A stretch of 64,000 nucleotides of DNA from NCBI GenBank assembly GCA_011754535.1, contig JAAQVN010000001.1, forward strand, positions 806,001 to 870,000, written 5' to 3'. Positions 23,449-33,311 of the stretch are shown here, in pieces. Both the position numbers and the translations under genes were made by a program. Position 1 is the first letter of the stretch. Each line of letters opens with the position of its first letter. The notes under the pieces are model-generated. The model had not been told where the DNA came from. It saw only the letters and a program-made list of their open reading frames with translations, and ran no database searches. The DNA is from Enterobacter asburiae (lineage in GTDB: Bacteria > Pseudomonadota > Gammaproteobacteria > Enterobacterales > Enterobacteriaceae).

Positions 23449-23841
23449 ATGAAAATACTGCAAATTGCCGTCGGGATTATTCGCAACCCGCAAAACCAAA
23501 TCTTCATCACCCAGCGCGCTGCCGACGCCCATATGGCGAACAAGTGGGAGTTTCCTGGTGGGAAAATCGAATCAGGAGAAACGCCGGAAGAGGCGCTGGT
23601 GCGTGAGCTGCAGGAAGAGGTGGGGATTACCCCGCTTGGCGCTACGCTGTTTGATAAGCTGGAATACCAGTTTCCCGACAGGCACATCACGCTGTGGTTC
23701 TGGCTGGTGGAAAGCTGGGAAGGTGACCCATGGGGAAAAGAAGGACAGCCGGGTAACTGGGTGGAACTTCAGGCCAGTGATGCCGATAAATTCCCGCCAG
23801 CCAATGAGCCTGTGATCCGCCGCTTAGCGGCAAATATGTAG
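23449..23841 (+). CDS. mutT: 8-oxo-dGTP diphosphatase MutT
   Basis: Hydrolyses 8-oxo-dGTP to the monophosphate, removing an oxidised precursor that would cause A:T to C:G mutations. The 130-residue Nudix protein has the complete Nudix box from GGKIESGET to RELQEEVGI, residues about 37-60, including the REXXEE metal-binding core. Length is one residue longer than E. coli MutT. It lies between the secA terminator and the convergent yacG. Confidence 0.96.
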   Translation: MKILQIAVGIIRNPQNQIFITQRAADAHMANKWEFPGGKIESGETPEEALVRELQEEVGITPLGATLFDKLEYQFPDRHITLWFWLVESWEGDPWGKEGQPGNWVELQASDADKFPPANEPVIRRLAANM

Positions 23842-23868
23842 GCCTGCCGGACGAAGCGCCAGCAGGCT
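23842..23868. terminator. Hairpin between convergent mutT and yacG
   Basis: GCCTGC near 23842-23847 pairs with GCAGGC near 23862-23867, with extra pairing between CGG and the CCA side reduced by mismatches. T-runs are short on both strands, so terminator activity is only plausible. It resembles the palindromic elements often found between convergent enterobacterial genes. Confidence 0.45.
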
Positions 23869-23875
23869 TTGAACG

Positions 23876-24070
23876 TTACTGCTGGCTTTCGCTCCAGTCA
23901 TCGCTATCCGAGAGGTCCCCTTCGCTCGGAATACGTTTCTCTTCCGCCGCCCATTCGCCCAGGTCAATGAGCTGACAGCGCTTGCAGCAGAATGGGCGAA
24001 ATGGACTCACTTTGCCCCAGACAACGGTTTTGCCACAGGTTGGGCAGTTTACGGTGGTGACGTCAGACAT
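23876..24070 (-). CDS. yacG: DNA gyrase inhibitor YacG, zinc-binding
   Basis: Small zinc protein reported in E. coli to bind GyrB and inhibit gyrase. The 64-residue chain has four zinc cysteines, Cys9 and Cys12 (CPTCGK) and Cys28 and Cys32 (FCCKRC), plus an extra Cys29. The acidic C-terminal tail ([11 protein letters not shown]) is typical. The ATG at 24070 is chosen because AGGAG (complement of 24076-24080) sits five bases upstream; the GTG at 24076 overlaps that site. It is the last gene of the coaE-zapD-yacG group, nine bases after zapD. Confidence 0.92.
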   Translation of the reverse strand: MSDVTTVNCPTCGKTVVWGKVSPFRPFCCKRCQLIDLGEWAAEEKRIPSEGDLSDSDDWSESQQ

Positions 24071-24079
24071 TGGCACTCC

Positions 24080-24823
24080 TTAACAACAGGCCAGTTCAAA
24101 ATCGAGGCGTTCCGGCACGGTGCCATTTTCACTGTCCAGCGGCATAAAGCGGATCGCGAAACGGCTTTTATGCCCGGAAATTTGTGGATAAAGCTGCTCG
24201 CCAAGAGACAGATTTAGACGCAGAAGATCGGCGTCGTCGCCGTTGTCCTGATAAAAACCGTTGAGACTGGTTTGCTTGCGGAATGGGGCAGAGTTACGCA
24301 CAAGATCGAGGATCAGCGATAACGTCTGATTCATCGGCTCCAGGCTGCCCAGCCAGCTGTTTACCTGACGATCGCGCTGTTCCTGCGGCATATGCAGCCA
24401 CATATGCAGCGTTGGCAGGTCAAAGCTACAGCAACCGCCCGGTATGCTCAGGCGCTGGCGCACCAGCGCAATCAAACGGTCTTCTCGTAAATATTGCCCA
24501 ACGCGCGGCGCTGCCATCAGCGTTGTGCTGCTGTTTTTCAATTGCTGACGTAAGGCGTCAATCCGGCTTTGATCCACGCCCGGCACTTCGGCCCAGGCCT
24601 GTAATTTACGCTGCTGGCGCTCCAGCTCTTTCAACAGCTCCGTACGGACATCGCCACGCTCAATCACATCCAGCAGATCGCCTACGTTGCGAAAGAAGTG
24701 CAACGCCGTGGCATGATCGTTAACAGGAAGATGTTGTGAAAGCTGTTGGATAAGAAATTCAATGCGCAGCCAGGTACGCATTTTTTCATTAAGCGGGTGC
24801 TCAAAAAGAATGTGAGTGGACAT
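24080..24823 (-). CDS. zapD: Z-ring associated protein ZapD
   Basis: Cytoplasmic protein that crosslinks FtsZ filaments through the FtsZ C-terminal peptide. The 247-residue protein matches E. coli ZapD (formerly YacF) in length. Conserved stretches are [18 protein letters not shown] at the N-terminus, [15 protein letters not shown] in the middle, and [12 protein letters not shown] and [10 protein letters not shown] late. The start shares a base with the coaE stop (TAATG), indicating coupling. Confidence 0.95.
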   Translation of the reverse strand: MSTHILFEHPLNEKMRTWLRIEFLIQQLSQHLPVNDHATALHFFRNVGDLLDVIERGDVRTELLKELERQQRKLQAWAEVPGVDQSRIDALRQQLKNSSTTLMAAPRVGQYLREDRLIALVRQRLSIPGGCCSFDLPTLHMWLHMPQEQRDRQVNSWLGSLEPMNQTLSLILDLVRNSAPFRKQTSLNGFYQDNGDDADLLRLNLSLGEQLYPQISGHKSRFAIRFMPLDSENGTVPERLDFELACC

Positions 24824-25443
24824 TATGGTTTTTCCTGTGCAACGGCCTGCGCGGCGAACGTCAGATACTGCGCGTGCAGACGGGCAACATCCGATGCAAT
24901 GGCATCTGGTGCGCCGTTATTATCAATAACATCATCCGCAACGGCAAGGCGCTGAGCGCGCGTGGCCTGAGCGGCAAGAATTTGTTCAGCATGTTCACGC
25001 GAGACGTGATCGCGCGTCATGGTTCGCTGGATTTGCGTTTCGGGTGTGACATCAATCACCAGTACCCGATTGGCTTTCTTATACAGCTGATTTTCCACCA
25101 GGAGCGGAACCACCCACAGGACATAGGGCGAGCGGGCTGCGGCTATCTGACGCTGAGTTTCCTGGTGGATAATGGGGTGGAGCAGGGCATTAAGCCAGGC
25201 TTTTTCCGCAGAATCAGAAAAAATATATTCGCGAAGCTGACGGCGGTTCAGCGTGCCGTCGGCATTGATGATTGCCTGACCGAAATGGTCTGCGATGGCC
25301 TTTAGCGCGGGTGTATCGGGCTCTACCACCTGACGGGCAATAATATCGGCATCAATAATCGCGATGCCGAGACGAGAAAACGCGTCCGCAACGGTACTTT
25401 TGCCACTACCGATGCCGCCGGTTACTGCGACGATATACCCCAT
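24823..25443 (-). CDS. coaE: Dephospho-CoA kinase
   Basis: Phosphorylates dephospho-CoA at the ribose 3'-OH, the last step of coenzyme A synthesis. The 206-residue P-loop kinase has GGIGSGKST at 9-17 and an early [10 protein letters not shown] motif. It heads the coaE-zapD-yacG operon on the minus strand. In E. coli the gene begins the same operon. The pantothenate genes that feed this pathway are also in this window, at 61539-63606. Confidence 0.96.
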   Translation of the reverse strand: MGYIVAVTGGIGSGKSTVADAFSRLGIAIIDADIIARQVVEPDTPALKAIADHFGQAIINADGTLNRRQLREYIFSDSAEKAWLNALLHPIIHQETQRQIAAARSPYVLWVVPLLVENQLYKKANRVLVIDVTPETQIQRTMTRDHVSREHAEQILAAQATRAQRLAVADDVIDNNGAPDAIASDVARLHAQYLTFAAQAVAQEKP

Positions 25444-25587
25444 TAAATCAAATCCTGGGAATTATTCATTATGAAAATCAGTTGCTTAAAAAACAAACGT
25501 GCGACAGTAATTGTTTGATTCTCTTTACCCGCTTTTTACCAGGTAAATTTATAGGATTGTAGCGTAAAAAAAGAAAATTTCGCAGTC

Positions 25588-25615
25588 TTGCGGAGCAGGT
25601 ATTAGTGCGTATGAT
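25588..25615 (+). promoter_or_regulatory. Candidate guaC promoter
   Basis: TTGCGG at 25588-25593 and TATGAT at 25610-25615 are 16 bp apart, about 57 bases upstream of guaC. The -10 is close to consensus. The rest of the 228-base coaE-guaC spacer is AT-rich, with no other feature that I can support. Confidence 0.55.
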
Positions 25616-25671
25616 AGCGTCACTGGAGTTGTGCTTTTAACATATTTGCCTCTAACCCCAGGAATCCGCAC

Positions 25672-26715
25672 ATGCGTATCGAAGAAGATCTGAAGTTAGG
25701 TTTCAAAGACGTTCTTATCCGCCCTAAACGCTCTACACTGAAAAGTCGCTCAGACGTTGAACTCGAACGTCAATTCACCTTTAAACACTCCGGTCAGACC
25801 TGGTCTGGCGTGCCAATCATTGCTGCCAACATGGATACGGTCGGTACCTTTGAGATGGCAACGGCGCTGGCTCAGTTCGATATTCTTACTGCAGTCCACA
25901 AGCACTACACTCCTGAAGAGTGGAACGCGTTTGTTGCGTCCGCCTCTGCTGATGTGGTGAAGCACGTGATGGTCTCCACGGGTACCTCCGATGCAGATTT
26001 CGAAAAGACCAAACAGATCCTGAATGCCAACCCAGCGCTTAGCTTCGTTTGTATTGATGTGGCGAACGGTTACTCCGAGCACTTCGTACAGTTCGTCAGC
26101 AAGGCGCGCGAAGCCTGGCCGAACAAAACTATCATCGCGGGCAACGTGGTGACCGGTGAAATGTGTGAAGAGCTGATCCTTTCCGGTGCCGACATCGTGA
26201 AAGTGGGCATTGGCCCGGGCTCCGTATGCACCACGCGCGTTAAGACCGGAGTTGGTTATCCGCAGCTTTCCGCGGTCATTGAATGTGCCGATGCGGCGCA
26301 CGGCCTGGGCGGCCAGATTATCAGCGACGGCGGTTGCACCATGCCGGGCGATGTCGCAAAGGCCTTTGGCGGCGGCGCGGACTTCGTGATGCTCGGCGGT
26401 ATGCTGGCAGGTCACGAAGAGAGCGGCGGCACCGTAGTGGAAGAGAACGGCGAGAAATTCATGCTGTTCTACGGTATGAGCTCTGAGTCCGCGATGACCC
26501 GTCACGTCGGTGGCGTGGCTAAATACCGTGCGGCAGAAGGCAAAACCGTGAAGCTGCCACTGCGCGGTCCGGTTGAAAACACCGCGCGCGATATTCTCGG
26601 TGGCCTGCGCTCAGCCTGCACCTACGTAGGTGCATCCCGCCTGAAAGAGCTGACGAAACGCACGACGTTTATTCGCGTTCAGGAGCAGGAAAACCGCGTT
26701 TTCAATAGCCTGTAA
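25672..26715 (+). CDS. guaC: GMP reductase
   Basis: NADPH-dependent deamination of GMP to IMP, the only route from guanine back to adenine nucleotides. The 347-residue TIM-barrel protein belongs to the IMPDH/GMPR family and equals E. coli GuaC in length. The catalytic cysteine is Cys186 in [11 protein letters not shown], followed by the phosphate-binding [19 protein letters not shown] region. It is monocistronic. A 10-bp perfect hairpin at 26723-26748 separates it from the convergent hofC. Confidence 0.97.
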   Translation: MRIEEDLKLGFKDVLIRPKRSTLKSRSDVELERQFTFKHSGQTWSGVPIIAANMDTVGTFEMATALAQFDILTAVHKHYTPEEWNAFVASASADVVKHVMVSTGTSDADFEKTKQILNANPALSFVCIDVANGYSEHFVQFVSKAREAWPNKTIIAGNVVTGEMCEELILSGADIVKVGIGPGSVCTTRVKTGVGYPQLSAVIECADAAHGLGGQIISDGGCTMPGDVAKAFGGGADFVMLGGMLAGHEESGGTVVEENGEKFMLFYGMSSESAMTRHVGGVAKYRAAEGKTVKLPLRGPVENTARDILGGLRSACTYVGASRLKELTKRTTFIRVQEQENRVFNSL

Positions 26716-26722
26716 TGGCTTT

Positions 26723-26748
26723 CGCTGGCGCATGCCCGTGCGCCAGCG
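26723..26748. terminator. Hairpin between convergent guaC and hofC
   Basis: CGCTGGCGCA at 26723-26732 and TGCGCCAGCG at 26739-26748 form a perfect 10-bp stem with a 6-base loop. Neither side has a strong T-run, so it is a probable but atypical bidirectional terminator. Confidence 0.6.
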
Positions 26749-26756
26749 CTGTTGCA

Positions 26757-27941
26757 CTACCCCGCGCTCATCGCATCTCCCAGATGGAAAATCGGCAGAT
26801 ACATTGCCACCACCAGCGTGCCGATGATGACTCCAGTAACAACCAGCAGCAGCGGCTCCAGAAGCGCCGCCAGGTTGTCTGCCCGTTGAAAGGTCTGTTC
26901 CGTGTGATGGCGGGCAAGGTTTGCCAGCATGACGTCCAGCGAACCTGACATCTCGCCGGTTCGTAAGAGCTGGATGCAGAGCGGGGTAAACATCGCCGCT
27001 TTCTGGAAGGAAGACCAGATGGGGAGACCTTTTTCGATGTCCTCCCTTATGCTGCTGAGTATCCCTTGCCAGTACCGGCTTTCAGCGGTCTCTTCTGCGC
27101 TCTCAAGACCCTGTAAGAAGGCAATGCCCGCCTGCTGCGTAAGTGACAGCACGGTGAAGATCTGTCCCAGCTTTTGCCCTTTCGCCAGCGCTCCCATTAC
27201 GGGAAAACTCAGCAGAATACGCTGCCAGCGAGGATGGTGTCGCAGAGCCCAGGCAGCGGTTACGGGAACAAGTAGCATCGCGAACAGCACGAGGGCATAT
27301 GACTGCATAAACGCGGCTATCCCCATCACTATTCGCGTCAGTGCCGGAAGCGGGGTGTTAAACGTTTTGTAAATCGCGGCAAACTCGGGCAAAACCAGGG
27401 TGACCATTGCCAGCACGACGAGCACCGCCAGCGTCAGGACGATCGCCGGGTAGCGCAGCGCTTTTTTCACTTTCGCGTTGAGCTGCTGCTGCGCTTTTTG
27501 CTGCTCTGCAAGCTCCCGGCAGCACGCTTCAAGCTTCCCTGTTAGCTCTCCGGTTTTCACCATTGAGATATGCAGTGGGCTAAAGACTGCTGGCCACCGT
27601 TTAAGCGCCTCAGAAAAAGGACGCCCTTCGCTGAGTTCATCGGCAACGCTTTGCAGTAGCCCCCGCCACGGTTCTACTGGATGCTGGTCTGCCAGCATTT
27701 GCAGACTATGTACGAGCGTCAGGCCGGCCTGCAGAAGCGTTGCGAGCTGACGAAACATCTCGTAGCAGTGATGTGGACGCCAGCGGTGTCTTTGAGCGCA
27801 TCGGGTCAGGGCCAGAGGATGGAGGTCGTTACGCATCAGCCTGGTGAAGGCCGCGCTGCGGTCTGTGGCCCAGAGAACCCCGCTTCGGGGTTCTCCTTCA
27901 GCGGAGACTGCTCGCCAGCGCCAGAGTTGATTAGCGGCCAT
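26757..27941 (-). CDS. hofC: Type IV pilus inner-membrane platform protein HofC (PilC family)
   Basis: Polytopic inner-membrane platform of the type IV pilus / type II secretion family. It couples the cytoplasmic assembly ATPase to pilin extrusion. The 394-residue protein shows the duplicated T2SF domain: residues about 60-185 and 260-385, each ending in a hydrophobic segment. Segments are clear near ALRYPAIVLTLAVLVVL and the C-terminal LLLVVTGVIIGTLVVAMYLPIF. The ATG 27941 is chosen by alignment with E. coli HofC (MAxxQLWRW); it overlaps hofB by 11 bases. A start six codons upstream is possible but lacks support. Confidence 0.92.
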   Translation of the reverse strand: MAANQLWRWRAVSAEGEPRSGVLWATDRSAAFTRLMRNDLHPLALTRCAQRHRWRPHHCYEMFRQLATLLQAGLTLVHSLQMLADQHPVEPWRGLLQSVADELSEGRPFSEALKRWPAVFSPLHISMVKTGELTGKLEACCRELAEQQKAQQQLNAKVKKALRYPAIVLTLAVLVVLAMVTLVLPEFAAIYKTFNTPLPALTRIVMGIAAFMQSYALVLFAMLLVPVTAAWALRHHPRWQRILLSFPVMGALAKGQKLGQIFTVLSLTQQAGIAFLQGLESAEETAESRYWQGILSSIREDIEKGLPIWSSFQKAAMFTPLCIQLLRTGEMSGSLDVMLANLARHHTEQTFQRADNLAALLEPLLLVVTGVIIGTLVVAMYLPIFHLGDAMSAG

Positions 27942-29313
27942 CGGGCATTCCCAGAACACGCACTAACTCTTCAAGCGTGGTGAGCCCTTGCTCGACGGCC
28001 ATGCAGCCGTGTTCAAACAGCGAGATGAGTCCCGCCTGCCGTGCACTGGCTTCTATCACCTCAATGCCTGCCCCGCTGGCAATCGCCTGGCGCAGGGGAT
28101 TATCGATCGCAAGCGCTTCAAAAATGGCCACGCGGCCGTAAAAACCGTGATAACAACGATCGCAGCCTGCGGGCTGCCAGCGAGGAAGTTGCCGCGTCCA
28201 GGCCGAGCGCGGTAAGTCCGTATGCTCCCCTGTTTTCTGTCGGCAGTGCGGGCAAAGGCGTCGAACCAGCCGCTGGGCAATCACCATCGAGAGCGCGGAA
28301 GAGATCATCCAGCGTGCAATGCCCATCTGCTCCAGACGAATGAGGGTTTCCATCGTCGAGTTGGTGTGCAGCGTCGACAGCACCAGGTGTCCGGTCTGTG
28401 CGGCTTTGATGGCAATTTCTGCCGTTTCACCATCGCGAATTTCCCCGACCATAATGATGTCCGGATCCTGACGGAGCAGCGCCCTCAGTACGCTCTGGAA
28501 TGTTAAGCCCGCGCGGGGGTTAATCTGAGTCTGATTTAACCCTACAAGCGGGATCTCAATGGGATCCTCCACGCTGCAGATGTTGACGTCAGGGGTGTTA
28601 CGCGCCTGCAGCGCGCTGTAGAGCGTTACGGTTTTGCCGCTGCCCGTTGGGCCGGTGACCAGAATTAGCCCCTGAGGCTGGTGGAGTACCTCATTAAAAC
28701 AGGCCAGCTGTTTAGCGCTCATACCAAGCGCGTTCGGTTCCAGCGCCTGCTGAACCTGGTGCAGCAGACGCAGCACAATTTTTTCCCCGCCGCTGCAGGG
28801 AAGCGTGGAGATACGAAACGAGACCGGCTCGTTTGTCAGCTCAATCGTAAACTGACCGTCCTGCGGTAAGCGGCGTTCTGCAATATCCAGATTACCCAGC
28901 ACTTTTAACCGGGCGCTGAGCATCGTCGTCAGCGCGGCGGAAAGGGGAGGCTGCGGGTAAAGTACCCCGTCGATACGCAAGCGGATCTGGCACGCGTGCT
29001 CCATCGGTTCGATATGGATGTCAGACGCGCGCTGGTTTATTGCCTGCTGCAGCGTGTTGTTGAGGATATCCACCGCGGAGTGGGGTGGTGAAACGACAGG
29101 CAGATGCGATTGCGCGGTTAACTGCCGGTGCTTTTCCATGCGTTCAGCGCTCCAGCATTCGATATCAATCCGCTTCTGGGTCGCGAAGCGCAGGGCCTCC
29201 ATCAGTTCAGGCGCGGGGTTTCCCACGACGGCGATGCTAATCATGTCGCTGTCGCTGGTGAGCAGCAGCGCATGGTGGCGAAGACAAAGTGCCACGAGTT
29301 GATCGGTGTTCAT
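27931..29313 (-). CDS. hofB: Type IV pilus assembly ATPase HofB (GspE/PilB family)
   Basis: Cytoplasmic hexameric ATPase that powers pilin polymerisation. The 460-residue protein (E. coli 461) has an N-terminal T2SE domain and Walker A GPTGSGKT at 221-228. Further motifs are the Asp box and Walker B (RQDPDIIMVGEIRD, 281-294) and a tetracysteine zinc motif split as CPHC and CDRC. The ATG at 29313 has GAGGAG six bases upstream. The upstream frame extension to 29397 would overlap ppdD and is rejected. It lies ten bases after ppdD. In E. coli these genes are nearly silent in the laboratory. Confidence 0.94.
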   Translation of the reverse strand: MNTDQLVALCLRHHALLLTSDSDMISIAVVGNPAPELMEALRFATQKRIDIECWSAERMEKHRQLTAQSHLPVVSPPHSAVDILNNTLQQAINQRASDIHIEPMEHACQIRLRIDGVLYPQPPLSAALTTMLSARLKVLGNLDIAERRLPQDGQFTIELTNEPVSFRISTLPCSGGEKIVLRLLHQVQQALEPNALGMSAKQLACFNEVLHQPQGLILVTGPTGSGKTVTLYSALQARNTPDVNICSVEDPIEIPLVGLNQTQINPRAGLTFQSVLRALLRQDPDIIMVGEIRDGETAEIAIKAAQTGHLVLSTLHTNSTMETLIRLEQMGIARWMISSALSMVIAQRLVRRLCPHCRQKTGEHTDLPRSAWTRQLPRWQPAGCDRCYHGFYGRVAIFEALAIDNPLRQAIASGAGIEVIEASARQAGLISLFEHGCMAVEQGLTTLEELVRVLGMPDGR

Positions 29314-29323
29314 TATCCGCTCC

Positions 29324-29761
29324 TCAGTAAGTGTCGAAGCGGAAGACGTCTTCGCAGGCCTGCTTAAGCGCGCTGTCAGCACTGATGTTGCAGTCACGCG
29401 TCCAGCCCGTCATACCGTTGCCGTTGTTCCACTGTGGCGTCATGGTTACCGTCAGCCCGTTCAGGCTTTCCTGGCCCGTTAAGGCCACGACCCCTTTCGC
29501 CACGCTCATTCCTGAAACGTAACGCGTCGTGGCAGGAGAGGGTATACCGTTACTGCCGGCATCGCAGCTTTCCACGCCGCCGCGATCGAGCGCGCAAAGC
29601 TCAATGGCGGTACGGTAAGGCACGAAAGTTTGCAGCATATCGGTGAGGGCTGCTTTACGCAGGTAGTTCTGATAGGCGGGAACGCCGATGGCGCTCAGAA
29701 TCGCGATAATGCCAATGACCACCATCAGCTCAATGAGCGTGAATCCTTGTTGTCTGTCCAT
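29324..29761 (-). CDS. ppdD: Major type IV pilin PpdD
   Basis: Type IV pilin subunit. The 145-residue preprotein has a short leader MDRQQG, cleaved before Phe7 by prepilin peptidase. The mature N-terminus is FTLIELMVVIGIIAILSAIG, the hydrophobic helix with Glu at mature position 5. Four cysteines (CAL, SCD, DCN, QACEDV) can form two disulfides in the globular domain, as in the E. coli pilin. It is the first gene of ppdD-hofB-hofC. The prepilin peptidase and secretin are not in this window, so assembly depends on genes elsewhere. Confidence 0.95.
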   Translation of the reverse strand: MDRQQGFTLIELMVVIGIIAILSAIGVPAYQNYLRKAALTDMLQTFVPYRTAIELCALDRGGVESCDAGSNGIPSPATTRYVSGMSVAKGVVALTGQESLNGLTVTMTPQWNNGNGMTGWTRDCNISADSALKQACEDVFRFDTY

Positions 29762-29905
29762 ATCTGCTCCTTATGCAAAGTGGCGCTACTTTGTCAGCGG
29801 GACAGGGCAGAAACGAGGGGCAAATAAGGGAACGGGAAAGAGGCTTCAGAGAATTCATTCCGTGTTGCAGGAAGAGACAATGGATTTGCGAGCAGAGCTG
29901 AAATT

Positions 29906-29927
29906 CCCCTCTCCGGGCAGAGAGGGG
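29906..29927. repeat. Perfect 8-bp hairpin after nadC, related to the CCCTCTC palindrome family
   Basis: CCCCTCTC at 29906-29913 and GAGAGGGG at 29920-29927 enclose a 6-base loop. It sits just beyond the nadC stop on the minus strand and may end its transcript. The core resembles the palindromes at 49547, 53940 and 57155 but lacks their GATGCCCTCA flank. The rest of the 174-base ppdD-nadC spacer holds nothing else that I recognise. Confidence 0.55.
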
Positions 29928-29935
29928 AGCGCGCG

Positions 29936-31468
<1,533 letters not shown>

Positions 31469-31477
31469 GGAGATACC

Positions 31478-32332
31478 ATGACGTTGTTTACCATGCTGCT
31501 GGTTATCATCGCTGAACGCCTGTTCAAGCTCGGCGAACACTGGCAACTGGATCACCGGCTGGAAGTGTTATTCCGCCGCATCAAGCACTTTTCCATGCTG
31601 CGCACGCTGCTGATGATGGCGGGCGTGATGGCGATTACCTTCCTGCTTCTGCGCTCGCTGTACGGACTGTTTTTCAACGTGCCGCTGCTGGTGGTGTGGA
31701 TCCTGCTCGGCGTGCTGTGTATTGGTGCGGGCAAGGTGCGCTTGCACTATCATGCCTACCTGAAAGCCGCCTCCCGTGACGATGCCCACGCGCGCGGCGC
31801 GATGGCGAGCGAGCTGACGATGATCCACGGCGTGCCGCCGGACTGCGACGAGCGCGAGTTCCTGCGCGAGCTGCAAAACGCGCTGCTGTGGATTAACTTC
31901 CGCTACTACCTGGCACCGCTGTTCTGGTTTGTGGTGGGCGGCCCGTGGGGGCCGGTACTGCTGATGGGCTATGCGTTTCTGCGCGCCTGGCAGACCTGGC
32001 TTGCCCGTTATCTGACGCCGCATGAGCGTTTGCTGTCCGGCATTGATGCCATCCTGCACGTGCTCGACTGGCTTCCGGTGCGTCTGGTAGGCGTGGTGTA
32101 CGCGTTAATTGGCCACGGTGAAAAAGCGCTGCCCGCATGGTTCGCTTCTCTTGGCGACCGCCATAGGTCGCAGTACCAGGTGTTAACGCGCCTGGCGCAG
32201 TTCTCACTGGCGCGCGAGCCGCATACCGACAAGATTGAAACGCCAAAAGCCGCCGTTTCAATGGCGAAGAAAACGTCGTTTGCGGTGGTCGTTATTGTGG
32301 CGCTGCTGACCATTTACGGCACGCTGGTGTAA
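31478..32332 (+). CDS. ampE: Inner-membrane protein AmpE
   Basis: Membrane protein of the ampDE operon, proposed as a sensor or signal transducer in beta-lactamase regulation; the exact role is unsettled. The 284-residue protein equals E. coli AmpE. It has hydrophobic segments near 1-15, 43-85, 145-170 and 265-284, with a loop that includes the Glu-rich [17 protein letters not shown] region. It follows ampD by nine bases with GGAG upstream. Its stop codon lies in a hairpin shared with the convergent glycosidase gene. Confidence 0.92.
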   Translation: MTLFTMLLVIIAERLFKLGEHWQLDHRLEVLFRRIKHFSMLRTLLMMAGVMAITFLLLRSLYGLFFNVPLLVVWILLGVLCIGAGKVRLHYHAYLKAASRDDAHARGAMASELTMIHGVPPDCDEREFLRELQNALLWINFRYYLAPLFWFVVGGPWGPVLLMGYAFLRAWQTWLARYLTPHERLLSGIDAILHVLDWLPVRLVGVVYALIGHGEKALPAWFASLGDRHRSQYQVLTRLAQFSLAREPHTDKIETPKAAVSMAKKTSFAVVVIVALLTIYGTLV

Positions 32333-32340
32333 CCCAGCGT
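32321..32340. terminator. Hairpin spanning the ampE stop codon
   Basis: ACGCTGG at 32321-32327 pairs with CCAGCGT at 32334-32340 with a 6-base loop that includes the ampE stop. The only 18 bases between ampE and the convergent glycosidase gene lie here. No T-run follows, so terminator function is uncertain. Confidence 0.4.
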
Positions 32341-32350
32341 GCCGCAAACG

Positions 32351-33301
32351 CTACAGCGTATCCGCAGGCGGGATGCCGAAATCAGGCATCCCGTTTTCGT
32401 CCCAGCGGACAAGCTTCAGGCGGGTATGACGGTTCGGATCGTACAGCGGATCGCCCTCAATTTCGGTGTAATTACGCGCGTGATACACCAGTACATCTTC
32501 CCCTTCCGGCGTTTGCGTAAAGCTGTTGTGTCCTGGCCCGTACTGGCGGTTCTCAAAGCTGGTGACGAAAACCGGGCGAGGGGATTTGTGCCAGTTTGCC
32601 GGGTTTTGCGGATCGGCGTTCATATCTATCCACAGTAATCCCATGCAGTAGTTCTCATCGGTGGCGCTGGCAGAGTAGCTGATAAACAGCTTATCGTCAT
32701 GGAACAGCACCGCAGGGCCTTCGTTGACCCAGAAACCGCGGCATTCCCAGTCGTATTCCGGTTTGCTGAGCATCACCGGCTCGCCTTTCAGCGTCCACGG
32801 GTTCGCCATTTCGCACAGATAAAGATTGGAGTTGCCGGTGATATCCGGCGCTTTCTGCGCCCATAAATACCAGCGTTTCCCCTGATGAACAAAGGTGGTG
32901 GCGTCCAGGGCGAAGGTGTCGAACTGCGTTTTTATCTGACCTTTTTCCGTCCACGTACCGGTGAGCGGATCGCCGTCAGCACATTCAATGGCGAACATGC
33001 GGTGCTGGAACATCCCGAGCGCGTCGAGCGCCTGGGTGTGCGTCGCGGCAAAATAGATGTACCACTTGCCGTCGAGGTGGTGCAGTTCGGGCGCCCAGAT
33101 TAGCTGGCTCATCGGGCCGGTGTCGGGTTTGCGCCAGACTACCACCTCTTCAGCGTCGCGTAGCCCTTCCAGCGAGTCTGCGCGGCGGATCGCCAGCCTG
33201 TCGTACTGCGGCACGGAGGCAATAAAATAGTACTGCCCCTCATGGCGTAAAATGTACGGGTCGGCGCGTTGTTCGATAAACGGATTTGGCCAGGTTTGCA
33301 T
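32351..33301 (-). CDS. Glycoside hydrolase family 43 (beta-xylosidase / arabinofuranosidase type)
   Basis: A cytoplasmic five-bladed beta-propeller glycosidase (316 residues, no signal peptide) predicted to cleave xylosides or arabinosides brought in by the neighbouring transporter. The three GH43 acidic residues are recognisable: Asp14 in RADPYIL (base), Asp133 in FALDATTF (pKa modulator) and Glu194 in VNEGPAVL (acid). Substrate cannot be settled from sequence. It is much shorter than the roughly 540-residue E. coli YagH, so it is a different type. The start has AAGGA upstream and lies ten bases after the transporter stop, so the two form an operon. The pair is absent between ampE and aroP in E. 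coli. Confidence 0.88.
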   Translation of the reverse strand: MQTWPNPFIEQRADPYILRHEGQYYFIASVPQYDRLAIRRADSLEGLRDAEEVVVWRKPDTGPMSQLIWAPELHHLDGKWYIYFAATHTQALDALGMFQHRMFAIECADGDPLTGTWTEKGQIKTQFDTFALDATTFVHQGKRWYLWAQKAPDITGNSNLYLCEMANPWTLKGEPVMLSKPEYDWECRGFWVNEGPAVLFHDDKLFISYSASATDENYCMGLLWIDMNADPQNPANWHKSPRPVFVTSFENRQYGPGHNSFTQTPEGEDVLVYHARNYTEIEGDPLYDPNRHTRLKLVRWDENGMPDFGIPPADTL

Positions 33302-33311
33302 TCGGCTTTCC

